The notes under the pieces were generated by a model, which ran no database searches, was not told the origin of the DNA, and was given only the letters and a program-made list of their open reading frames with translations. A stretch of 8,235 nucleotides of DNA. It comes from an uncultured Thermomonas sp. Lineage in GTDB: Bacteria; Pseudomonadota; Gammaproteobacteria; Xanthomonadales; Xanthomonadaceae. Position numbers and translations under genes: made by a program. The stretch covers positions 1-8,235 of the forward strand of contig CAMLJA010000077.1 in assembly GCA_946480065.1 (NCBI GenBank). The letters are read 5' to 3'. Positions 1 through 6,547 of this stretch are shown here, one piece after another. Within the stretch, counting starts at the first letter, position 1. The number at the start of each line of letters is the position of its first letter.

Positions 1-1070
1 TCTCCGCCGGCAGCCTGGTCATGGTGTACCTGGGCCTGGAGATGCTGGCGCTGTGCTCGTACGCGCTGGTGGCGATCGACCGCGACAGCCCGCTGGCCTC
101 CGAGGCGGCGATGAAGTATTTCGTGCTGGGCGCGCTGGCCTCGGGCATGCTGCTGTACGGCATGTCGCTGGTGTACGGCGCCACCGGCAGCATCGACCTG
201 GCCACCATCGCCGCGCGGGCGCCGGCGGTGGCGCAGCCGGTCCTGCTGCTCACCGGGGTGGCGTTCATGGTGGCGGGGATCGCGTTCAAGTTCGGCGCCG
301 CGCCGTTCCACATGTGGCTGCCTGACGTCTACCAGGGCGCGCCGACCCCGATCACCCTGTTCATCGGCTCCGCGCCCAAGCTGGCCGCCTTCGCCATGGC
401 CATCCGCCTGCTCGAAGTGGGCGCCGGCCCGCTGGGCGAGGCCTGGCGGCCGTGGCTGGGCGGCCTGGCCGCGCTGTCGCTGGTGATCGGCAACCTGGTG
501 GCGCTGGTCCAGGCCAACCTCAAGCGCATGCTGGCGTACTCCACCGTCTCGCACGTGGGCTTCCTGTTCCTGGGCCTGGCCGGCGGCGGCGCGGCGGGCT
601 ACGCGGCGGCGATGTTCTACGCGCTCAGCTACGCGATCATGGCCGCGGCCGCCTTCGGCGCGATCGTGGTGATGTCGCGCCGCGGCTTCGAGGCCGACCG
701 CATCGACGACTTCAAGGGCCTGAACGCCCGCGACCCCTGGACCGCCGGCCTGGTGCTGTGCGTCATGGCCTCGCTGGCGGGCGTGCCGCCGTTCCTGGGC
801 TTCTGGTCCAAGCTGGTGGTGCTGCGCGCGGCGGTCGAGGGCGGGATGCTTTGGCTGGCTATCGTCGGCATCGTGTGCGCGGTGATCGGCGCCTTCTACT
901 ACCTGCGCGTGATCAAGGCGATGTATTTCGACGAGCCCGTGGGCGACGCCGCGCGCCCCCGCGACGATCGCGCGCTGCGCGTGGTGTTCGGCGTGAACGC
1001 GCTGGGCCTGCTGGCGTTCGGGCTGTTCTGGAGCCCACTGATGGCGTGGTGCCAGCGCGCCTTCGTCTGA
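1..1070 (+). CDS. nuoN: NADH-quinone oxidoreductase subunit N (NuoN), 5'-truncated by window edge
   Basis: Membrane subunit of respiratory complex I, one of the three antiporter-like subunits that pump protons in the inner membrane while NADH is oxidised. The reading frame is open from the first complete codon (base 3), so the ATG at 21 is an internal Met, not the start. About 355 residues remain, and compared with the usual ~480 roughly 120-130 N-terminal residues lie outside the window. The protein is a run of hydrophobic helices. The family's charged channel residues are visible: the Glu of YLGLEML (codon 39-41), the Lys of GIAFKFG (288-290), the Lys of GSAPKLAAF (378-380) and the Lys of FWSKLVV (810-812). 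The motifs PFHMWLPDVYQGAPTP and NLKRMLAYSTVSHVGF are typical NuoN. NuoM and NuoL share the fold, but this wording and the position as last nuo gene fit NuoN. No T-rich intrinsic terminator follows its stop. Confidence 0.96.
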   Translation, partial: SAGSLVMVYLGLEMLALCSYALVAIDRDSPLASEAAMKYFVLGALASGMLLYGMSLVYGATGSIDLATIAARAPAVAQPVLLLTGVAFMVAGIAFKFGAAPFHMWLPDVYQGAPTPITLFIGSAPKLAAFAMAIRLLEVGAGPLGEAWRPWLGGLAALSLVIGNLVALVQANLKRMLAYSTVSHVGFLFLGLAGGGAAGYAAAMFYALSYAIMAAAAFGAIVVMSRRGFEADRIDDFKGLNARDPWTAGLVLCVMASLAGVPPFLGFWSKLVVLRAAVEGGMLWLAIVGIVCAVIGAFYYLRVIKAMYFDEPVGDAARPRDDRALRVVFGVNALGLLAFGLFWSPLMAWCQRAFV

Positions 1071-1095
1071 CCCCGTCGAAAGCGGTGCACGGGGC

Positions 1096-1124
1096 TTGCA
1101 AAACGCCCGCCCGCACCGCATAAT
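1096..1124 (+). promoter_or_regulatory. Sigma70-type promoter for tRNA-fMet and the rimP-nusA-infB operon
   Basis: A -35 box TTGCAA (1096-1101, 4 of 6 matches to consensus) and a -10 box CATAAT (1119-1124, 5 of 6) are separated by exactly 17 bases. Transcription would begin near 1130-1132, about five bases before the mature tRNA 5' end. The bases between -10 and the start are mixed to GC-rich (CCGCTTC), as is common at stable-RNA promoters. Assigned by inspection; not experimentally shown. Confidence 0.7.
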
Positions 1125-1135
1125 TCCGCTTCTGC

Positions 1136-1212
1136 TGCGGGGTGGAGCAGTCTGGCAGCTCGTCGGGCTCATAACCCGAAGGTCGCAGGTTCAAATCCTG
1201 CCCCCGCTACCA
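1136..1212 (+). tRNA. metY: Initiator tRNA-Met (fMet), anticodon CAT
   Basis: A complete 77-base cloverleaf with encoded CCA (1210-1212). Acceptor bases 2-7 (1137-1142) pair with 1202-1207. The D stem is 1145-1148/1158-1161, the anticodon stem 1163-1167/1175-1179 with anticodon CAT at 1170-1172, and the T stem 1185-1189/1197-1201. Initiator identity rests on three marks: three consecutive G:C pairs at the base of the anticodon stem (GGG 1165-1167 with CCC 1175-1177), no Watson-Crick pair at position 1:72 (here T1136 against T1208), and a purine-pyrimidine 11:24 pair (A1146, T1160). It delivers formyl-methionine to the 30S P site with IF2, whose gene lies downstream. The same order (metY-rimP-nusA-infB) is known in E. 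coli, which supports the symbol. Confidence 0.97.
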
Positions 1213-1263
1213 AGTTCAAGTGATGGATGCCGGCACGGGTCCGTCACCGGGCTCGGGCTCGCG

Positions 1264-1344
1264 GGATCCGTTGTTCCCGGATCCTGCACTCCAGCGTCAT
1301 CGGACAAGGGCCCTTCGGGCCCTTTTTCGTTTTCCGGATCCGGG
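1264..1344 (+). promoter_or_regulatory. Structured rimP leader with alternative pairings around the attenuator
   Basis: Three copies of a GGATCC core lie at 1264-1269, 1279-1284 and 1336-1341. The first two form a 7-bp hairpin (1264-1270 with 1278-1284, loop 1271-1277). The middle arm, extended to 1276-1284, is also perfectly complementary over 9 bases to 1336-1344, which would enclose the terminator hairpin. The two pairings exclude each other. The rest of the 1213-1373 gap shows no gene. Function is inferred only. Confidence 0.35.
1306..1333 (+). terminator. Intrinsic terminator/attenuator between tRNA-fMet and rimP
   Basis: A perfect 8-bp stem, AAGGGCCC (1306-1313) and GGGCCCTT (1317-1324), closes a three-base loop and is followed by a T-rich run (1323-1327 and 1330-1333, interrupted by CG). 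No convincing promoter is visible between it and rimP, so it probably acts as a partial terminator. It would set a high tRNA to mRNA ratio while letting some polymerase read through into rimP-nusA-infB. Read-through past the tRNA gene is known for the homologous E. coli operon; for this organism it is inference. Confidence 0.75.
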
Positions 1345-1357
1345 TTTTCCCTCCGCC

Positions 1358-1362
1358 AAGGA
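1358..1362 (+). promoter_or_regulatory. Ribosome binding site deciding the TTG start of rimP
   Basis: AAGGA ends 11 bases before the TTG at 1374. It is the only Shine-Dalgarno-like string near the N-terminus expected from the RimP family, and no in-frame ATG or GTG lies close by. Confidence 0.6.
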
Positions 1363-1373
1363 CGCCAGCCAAC

Positions 1374-1997
1374 TTGACCAACAAGGCCGACGAAATCGCA
1401 GCGCTGCTCTCGCCCACGGTGTCCGCCATGGGCCTGGAGCTGCTGGGCGTGGACTACCTGCCCGCGCCCGGCGGCGCCGTGCTGCGGCTGTACATCGACG
1501 TGCCGCAGGGCGAGGCCGACGCGCGCATGGTCGGCATCGAGGACTGCGAGGCGGTCAGCCGCGAAGTCTCGGCCCAGTTGGACGTGGAGGATCCGATCAG
1601 CGGCAACTACACGCTGGAGGTGTCGTCCCCGGGCGTGGACCGGCCGCTGTTCGGCCCCGCCCAGTTCGCGCGCTTCGCCGGCGAGACCGCCAAGGTCACC
1701 CTGAAACTGCCGCAGGACGGCCGGCGCCGCCTGCAGGGGCGGATCCTGCGGGTCGAGGGCGACACCATCGTGTTCGGCGTCGACGGCGCGGAACTGGCGG
1801 TCGATGCCGGCAATGTCGAGAAGGCCAGGCTGGTGCCCGACTGGGTGGCGCTGGGCCTGGCGCCGGCACGGGACAAGTCCGGGCGCGACGCGCGGCCGGG
1901 CAAGCGCAAGAGCAATAAGCAGCCGGCGGGCAAGGCGCCCGCGGCGAACGGGCATTCAACCAACCAGGCGGCCGACGGGCCGGCCGATGCGGAGTAA
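1374..1997 (+). CDS. rimP: Ribosome maturation factor RimP
   Basis: Cytoplasmic factor needed for maturation of the 30S subunit. The protein has 207 residues: an N-terminal alpha/beta domain (about 1-88), a C-terminal SH3/Sm-like domain (about 90-162), and a basic, Ala/Lys/Gly-rich tail (about 165-207). The family signature [15 protein letters not shown] is at residues 79-93, preceded by the conserved DVEDPISGN. The E. coli protein is about 150 residues, so the tail is extra; related Xanthomonadaceae proteins also carry one. I chose the TTG at 1374 because it gives the expected start ([15 protein letters not shown]) and has AAGGA upstream. The frame stays open further 5' to an ATG at 1227, but that stretch runs through the terminator hairpin and is not RimP-like. 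The next ATG (1428) would cut into the first helix. The TAA stop lies 6 bases before nusA, so the two are probably translationally coupled. Confidence 0.93.
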   Translation: MTNKADEIAALLSPTVSAMGLELLGVDYLPAPGGAVLRLYIDVPQGEADARMVGIEDCEAVSREVSAQLDVEDPISGNYTLEVSSPGVDRPLFGPAQFARFAGETAKVTLKLPQDGRRRLQGRILRVEGDTIVFGVDGAELAVDAGNVEKARLVPDWVALGLAPARDKSGRDARPGKRKSNKQPAGKAPAANGHSTNQAADGPADAE

Positions 1998-2003
1998 GCG
2001 GGC

Positions 2004-3491
2004 ATGAGCAAGGAACTGTTGCTGGTCGTCGATGCGGTGGCGGCCGAGAAGGGCGTGCCGGAGTCGGTCATCCTCGAGGCGATCGAGGCGGCGCTGGCGT
2101 CCGCGGCGAAGAAGCGCTACGTGGACCAGGACGTGCTGGTGCGCGTGCAGATCGACCCCAAGGACGGCAGCTACGAATCCTTCCGCCGCTGGGAAGTGGT
2201 GGCCGACGACGTGGTGATGGAGTCGCCCGACCGCCAGGTGCGGCTGATGGACGCGCTGGACGAGAGCGACGACGTCGAGGTGGGCGACTACATCGAGGAG
2301 CAGATCGAGAACCCGGACTTCGGGCGCATCGCCGCGCAGGCGGCCAAGCAGGTGATCGTGCAGCGCGTGCGCGAGGCCGAGCGCGCCCAGGTCGTGGACG
2401 CGTGGAAGGACCGCGTGGGCGAGTTGGTCACCGGCGTGGTCAAGCGGGTCGAGCGCGGCAACATCTACGTGGACCTGGGCGGCAATGCCGAGGCGATCAT
2501 CCCCAAGGACAAGGGCATCCCGCGCGACGTGCTGCGCACCGGCGACCGCGTGCGCGGCTACCTGTTCGACGTGCGCAGCGAGCCGCGCGGCCCCCAGCTG
2601 TTCATCAGCCGCGCGGCGCCCGAGTTCATGATGGAGCTGTTCAAGCTCGAGGTGCCGGAAGTCGGCCAGGGCCTGGTGTCGATCATGGGCTGCGCCCGCG
2701 ACCCGGGGGACCGCGCCAAGATCGCGGTGCTGGCGCATGACAACCGCACCGACCCGATCGGCGCCTGCATCGGCATGCGCGGCTCGCGCGTGCAGGCGGT
2801 GACCAACGAGCTCAACGGCGAGCGCGTGGACATCATCCTGTGGAGCGACAACCCGGCCCAGTTCGTCATCAATGCGATGGCGCCGGCCGAGGTGCAGTCG
2901 ATCATCGTCGACGAGGACAAGCATTCGATGGACCTGGCGGTGGCCGAGGACAAGCTGGCCCAGGCCATCGGCCGCGGCGGCCAGAACGTGCGCCTGGCCA
3001 GCCGCCTGACCGGCTGGCAGCTCAACGTGATGACCGCCGACCAGGTGCAGGCCAAGTCCGAGGCCGAGCAGGCCGCCGCCCGCCAGCTGTTCATGGACAA
3101 GCTGGAGGTCGACGAGGAGATCGCCGGCATCCTGGTGTCGGAGGGCTTCAGCACGGTCGAGGAAATCGCCTACGTGCCGGTCGGCGAGCTGCTGGCGGTG
3201 GAGGGCTTCGACGAGGACATCGTGGAGGAGCTGCGTTCGCGCGCCCGCGACGCCCTGCTGAACGAGGCGCTGGCGGTCGAGGAGGGGCTGGAGGACCAGC
3301 AGCCCGCCGAGGACCTGCTGGCGCTGGACGGCATGGACGAGGCCACCGCCTTCGCGCTGGCCGAACGCGGCATCCGCACCCGCGAGGACCTGGCCGAGAT
3401 GGCGACCGACGAGATCGCCGACATCGAGGGGATCGACGACGAGCGCGCCGCCACCCTGATCATGGAAGCGCGCAAGCACTGGTTCGAGTGA
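2004..3491 (+). CDS. nusA: Transcription termination/antitermination factor NusA
   Basis: NusA binds RNA polymerase and nascent RNA, promotes pausing and intrinsic termination, and takes part in antitermination of rRNA operons. The protein has 495 residues, the same length as E. coli NusA. Domains in order: polymerase-binding N-terminal domain (about 1-130), S1 domain (about 136-200, with VKRVERGNIYVDLGG), KH1 (about 203-278, loop IGMRGSRV at 256-263), KH2 (about 280-345, GRGG loop at 323-326), then two acidic C-terminal repeats AR1 (about 365-417) and AR2 (about 437-490), the form typical of gammaproteobacteria. GGAG at 1991-1994, overlapping the end of rimP, gives a 9-base spacing to the ATG. 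In E. coli NusA represses its own operon, so the attenuator upstream of rimP is a natural target to test. No missing motif or frameshift was seen. Confidence 0.98.
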   Translation: MSKELLLVVDAVAAEKGVPESVILEAIEAALASAAKKRYVDQDVLVRVQIDPKDGSYESFRRWEVVADDVVMESPDRQVRLMDALDESDDVEVGDYIEEQIENPDFGRIAAQAAKQVIVQRVREAERAQVVDAWKDRVGELVTGVVKRVERGNIYVDLGGNAEAIIPKDKGIPRDVLRTGDRVRGYLFDVRSEPRGPQLFISRAAPEFMMELFKLEVPEVGQGLVSIMGCARDPGDRAKIAVLAHDNRTDPIGACIGMRGSRVQAVTNELNGERVDIILWSDNPAQFVINAMAPAEVQSIIVDEDKHSMDLAVAEDKLAQAIGRGGQNVRLASRLTGWQLNVMTADQVQAKSEAEQAAARQLFMDKLEVDEEIAGILVSEGFSTVEEIAYVPVGELLAVEGFDEDIVEELRSRARDALLNEALAVEEGLEDQQPAEDLLALDGMDEATAFALAERGIRTREDLAEMATDEIADIEGIDDERAATLIMEARKHWFE

Positions 3492-3495
3492 CCGC

Positions 3496-3558
3496 CGGGC
3501 CCTGCGGCCCGATGTAACGCGATAAACTCGCCAACCCATGCCCGGGCCCGCCCCGGGC
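3496..3558 (+). other. Two GC-rich hairpins in the nusA-infB gap
   Basis: The 83-base gap (3492-3574) holds a 6-bp stem (3496-3501 with 3506-3511, loop CTGC) right after the nusA stop. A second, 7-bp stem (3540-3546 with 3552-3558) sits close to the infB ribosome binding site (GGA at 3566-3568). Neither is followed by a T run, so they do not look like terminators. They could mark an mRNA processing site or modulate infB translation. Confidence 0.4.
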
Positions 3559-3574
3559 CAGCAACGGAATCCGA

Positions 3575-6169
3575 ATGTCGCAACAAACCACCATCCGCAA
3601 GCTGGCCGAACTGGTGAACACGCCGGTCGAGAAACTGCTGGAACAGCTGGCCGAGGCCGGCATGAGCTTCAGCGGTCCCGACCAGGTGGTCACCAGCATG
3701 GAGAAAGTGAAGCTGCTCGGCTTCCTCAAGCGTTCGCACGGCAAGGCCGAACAGGCCGCCGAGGACCTGGTCGCGCCCAGCAAGATCACCCTGAGCCGCA
3801 GCCGGAAGCAGGAGATCACCGTCGGCGGCAAGGCCGGGCGCGGCGCGCCGGCCACCATCGACGTGGTGGTGCGCAAGAAGATCACCCTCAAGCCCGGGCA
3901 GGGCGACGGCCGCGGCCGGTCGGCCGGGCAGGGCGGCGACGACGAGCGCGCCGAGATCCTGCGCAAGCTCGAGGAATCCCGCCAGCGCAACCTGGCCGAG
4001 CAGCAGGAGCTCGCCGCCAAGGACCGCCAGCGCGCCGAGGAGCAGGCCGCGCAGCGCCGCCAGGAGCAGGAGGAGGCCGAGCGCGCCGCCGCCGAGGCCG
4101 CCGCCGCCGCCGAAGTGGCGCTGGAGGAAGCCAACAAGCACAAGGGCCACCACGGCCATCCCAAGCCCGCCCCGGCGCGCGAGCCGGACAAGGCTGCCGC
4201 GCACAAGGGCAAGGCCCACCGCGGCTCGCACGTGATGGTCGCCAGCGTCGAGGACGACGACAACACCGCGCGCTTCGCCGGCCAGCTGCACCTGTCGGCC
4301 TCCGAGCGCGCGCGCCGCACCAGCAGCGCCCGCGGCAAGGCGCGTCCGTCGCGGCGCATGTCCGACCAGTCGCGCACCGGCACCGGCTTCACCCGCCCCA
4401 CCGCGCCGGTCGTGCGCGAGGTCGCCATCGGCGACGCCATCACCGTGGCCGACCTGGCCCAGAAGCTGGCGATGAAGGGCGGCGACGTGGTCAAGGCGCT
4501 GTTCAAGATGGGCGTGATGGCCACCATCACCCAGACCATCGACCACGACACCGCGGTGCTGGTCACCGAGGAACTGGGCCACAAGGCGGTCGCCGCGAAC
4601 GCCAACGACGCCGAGACCGAGCTGCTGGCGCACGTGGAGGAGGCCCAGGGCCACAAGACCCCGCGCCCGCCGGTGGTCACCATCATGGGCCACGTCGACC
4701 ACGGCAAGACCTCGCTGCTGGACTACATCCGCCGCACCAAGGTCGCCTCCGGAGAGGCCGGCGGCATCACCCAGCACATCGGCGCCTACCACGTGGAGAC
4801 GCCCAAGGGCACGATCAGCTTCCTCGACACCCCGGGCCACGCGGCGTTCACCCACATGCGCCAGCGCGGCGCGCGGCTGACCGACATCGTGATCCTGGTG
4901 GTCGCGGCCGACGACGGCGTGATGCCCCAGACCATCGAGGCGATCCAGCACGCGCGGGCCGCCAAGGTCCCGCTGATCGTCGCCATCAACAAGGTCGACA
5001 AGTCCGACGCCGACCCGTCGCGGGTCAAGAACGACCTGCTGGCGCACGACGTGGTGGCCGAGGAATTCGGCGGCGACGTGCAGATGGTGGAGCTGTCGGC
5101 CAAGACCGGCCAGGGCGTGGACGACCTGCTCGACGCAGTGAACCTGCAGGCCGAGGTGCTGGACCTGCAGGCCGTGCGCGAGGGCCGCGCCACCGGCGTG
5201 GTCATCGAGTCGGCGCTGGACAAGGGCCGCGGCCCGGTCGCCACGGTGCTGGTCCAGCAGGGCACGCTGGCCAAGGGCGACTACCTGGTCTGCGGCATCC
5301 AGTACGGCCGCGTGCGCGCGCTGTTCGACGAGGCCGGCCAGCAGGTGCAGGACGCCGGCCCGTCCATCCCGGTGCAGATCCTGGGCCTGTCCGGCGTGCC
5401 GGAGGCCGGCGACGACTTCGTGGTCGTGGCCGACGAGCGCCTGGCCAAGGACGTGGCCCAGCAGCGCGATGCCAAGCGCCGCGAGCTGCGCCTGGTCGCC
5501 GCGGCCGGCAACCGCATGGAAGACATCATGGCGCAGATGGGCGAGGGCGCCGGCCAGCAGACCCTGAACCTGGTGGTCAAGGCCGACGTGCACGGCTCGA
5601 TGCAGGCGCTGCGCGAGGCCCTGACCGGCCTGTCCAACGACCAGATCCGGATCAACGTGATCGGCTCCGGCGTGGGCGGCATCACCGAGTCCGACGCCCA
5701 GCTGGCGGCCACCTCCAAGGCCACCATCATCGGCTTCAACGTCCGCGCCGACGCCTCCGCGCGCAAGGTGATCGAGGGCAACGGCCTCGACCTGCGCTAC
5801 TTCTCGATCATCTACGACGTCATCGACCAGGTGAAGCAGGTCGCGTCGAACGTGCTGGGCAAGGAGATCCGCGAGGAGATCATCGGCATCGCCCAGGTCC
5901 GCGACGTGTTCCGCAGCTCCAAGTTCGGCGCCGTCGCCGGCTGCATGGTGGTGGAGGGCGTGGTCAAGAAGTCCAAGCCGATCCGCGTCCTGCGCGACAG
6001 CGTGGTCGTGTTCGAGGGCGAGCTGGAATCCCTGCGCCGCTTCAAGGAGAACGTGGACGAAGTCCGCGTCAACACCGAGTGCGGCATCGGCGTGAAGGCG
6101 TACAACGACGTCAAGCCCGGCGACCAGATCGAATGCTTCGAGCGGGTCGAGGTGCAGCGCACGCTGTAA
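3575..6169 (+). CDS. infB: Translation initiation factor IF-2
   Basis: GTPase that brings fMet-tRNA to the 30S subunit and promotes 50S joining. The protein has 864 residues, the long form as in E. coli. Domains in order: IF2_N (about 1-52), a beta-rich linker (about 70-108, ending VVVRKKITL), a charged Ala/Glu/Gln/Arg-rich helix (about 124-187), a His/Lys-rich stretch (188-216), and a second IF2_N domain (about 282-340). Then come the G domain (about 366-535), domains II and III, and the fMet-binding C2 domain with [15 protein letters not shown] near the end. All GTPase motifs are intact: G1 GHVDHGKT (372-379), G2 Thr399 in GGITQHIG, G3 DTPGH (418-422), G4 NKVD (472-475) and G5 SAK (508-510). 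His422 corresponds to the catalytic His of the family. GGA at 3566-3568 precedes the ATG. Its substrate tRNA is encoded upstream in the same cluster. Confidence 0.98.
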   Translation: MSQQTTIRKLAELVNTPVEKLLEQLAEAGMSFSGPDQVVTSMEKVKLLGFLKRSHGKAEQAAEDLVAPSKITLSRSRKQEITVGGKAGRGAPATIDVVVRKKITLKPGQGDGRGRSAGQGGDDERAEILRKLEESRQRNLAEQQELAAKDRQRAEEQAAQRRQEQEEAERAAAEAAAAAEVALEEANKHKGHHGHPKPAPAREPDKAAAHKGKAHRGSHVMVASVEDDDNTARFAGQLHLSASERARRTSSARGKARPSRRMSDQSRTGTGFTRPTAPVVREVAIGDAITVADLAQKLAMKGGDVVKALFKMGVMATITQTIDHDTAVLVTEELGHKAVAANANDAETELLAHVEEAQGHKTPRPPVVTIMGHVDHGKTSLLDYIRRTKVASGEAGGITQHIGAYHVETPKGTISFLDTPGHAAFTHMRQRGARLTDIVILVVAADDGVMPQTIEAIQHARAAKVPLIVAINKVDKSDADPSRVKNDLLAHDVVAEEFGGDVQMVELSAKTGQGVDDLLDAVNLQAEVLDLQAVREGRATGVVIESALDKGRGPVATVLVQQGTLAKGDYLVCGIQYGRVRALFDEAGQQVQDAGPSIPVQILGLSGVPEAGDDFVVVADERLAKDVAQQRDAKRRELRLVAAAGNRMEDIMAQMGEGAGQQTLNLVVKADVHGSMQALREALTGLSNDQIRINVIGSGVGGITESDAQLAATSKATIIGFNVRADASARKVIEGNGLDLRYFSIIYDVIDQVKQVASNVLGKEIREEIIGIAQVRDVFRSSKFGAVAGCMVVEGVVKKSKPIRVLRDSVVVFEGELESLRRFKENVDEVRVNTECGIGVKAYNDVKPGDQIECFERVEVQRTL

Positions 6170-6184
6170 GGCGTGCCCCGGCCG

Positions 6185-6547
6185 ATGGCGCAGAAATCCT
6201 TCCACCGTACCGACCGGGTCTCGGCGCAGCTGCGCCGGGAGCTGGGCACCCTGGTCCACGAGGCCGTGCGCGAGCACGGCCTGGCCTCGGCCAGCGTGTC
6301 CGACGTCGAGGTCACCCGCGACATGGCGCATGCCAAGGTGTTCGTGACCGTGCTGCAGCCCGAGCGGGCGGCGGAGACGGTCAAGGCGCTGAAGGGGCTC
6401 GCGCCGGAGATCCGCTACCAGCTGGCGCGCGCGGTGAAGCTGCGCCACGTGCCCGAGCTGCACTTCCACTACGACGAATCGGTGGACCGCGGCGAGCGCA
6501 TCGATTCGCTGTTGCGCGACCTGCGCGCCAGTGGCGACGCCGACTAG
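6185..6547 (+). CDS. rbfA: 30S ribosome-binding factor RbfA
   Basis: Small KH-fold protein that binds immature 30S subunits and helps process the 16S rRNA 5' end; also needed for cold adaptation in E. coli. With the ATG at 6185 it has 120 residues, against 133 in E. coli. Family features: [17 protein letters not shown] at the start, [18 protein letters not shown] in the middle (the core strand and helix of the KH fold), and [25 protein letters not shown] near the end. An in-frame GTG at 6173 would add four residues (MPRP). It lies only three bases after the infB stop with AAGG almost touching it, so I prefer the ATG, although the AAGG (6168-6171) is then 13 bases away. The gene follows infB by 15 bases, and its stop lies within the start of truB. 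Confidence 0.94.
   Translation: MAQKSFHRTDRVSAQLRRELGTLVHEAVREHGLASASVSDVEVTRDMAHAKVFVTVLQPERAAETVKALKGLAPEIRYQLARAVKLRHVPELHFHYDESVDRGERIDSLLRDLRASGDAD

Noticed and set aside
1136..1212. tRNA gene as an integration site for a genomic island.
   Set aside because: The genes downstream are the conserved partners of this tRNA, no partial tRNA copy is seen, and composition does not change.
1264..1341. Three GGATCC copies considered as mobile-element or attachment-site repeats.
   Set aside because: Too short, no target duplication and no integrase or transposase nearby; they are better explained as RNA hairpin arms.
1227..1373. N-terminal extension of rimP from the ATG at 1227.
   Set aside because: It would translate through the terminator hairpin and T run, has no family similarity, and the TTG with AAGGA explains the start.
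3498..3526. Possible promoter before infB with a -10-like GATAAA at 3521-3526.
   Set aside because: Only 4 of 6 matches, and no -35 box at a proper distance (GGCCCT there).
1956..3539. Long - strand frame opposite nusA.
   Set aside because: Same composition artefact, antisense to a complete NusA.
4232..4237. Internal IF2 start (ATG at 4235) as in the short IF2 forms of E. coli.
   Set aside because: No Shine-Dalgarno sequence upstream at a proper distance, so nothing in the sequence supports a second product.
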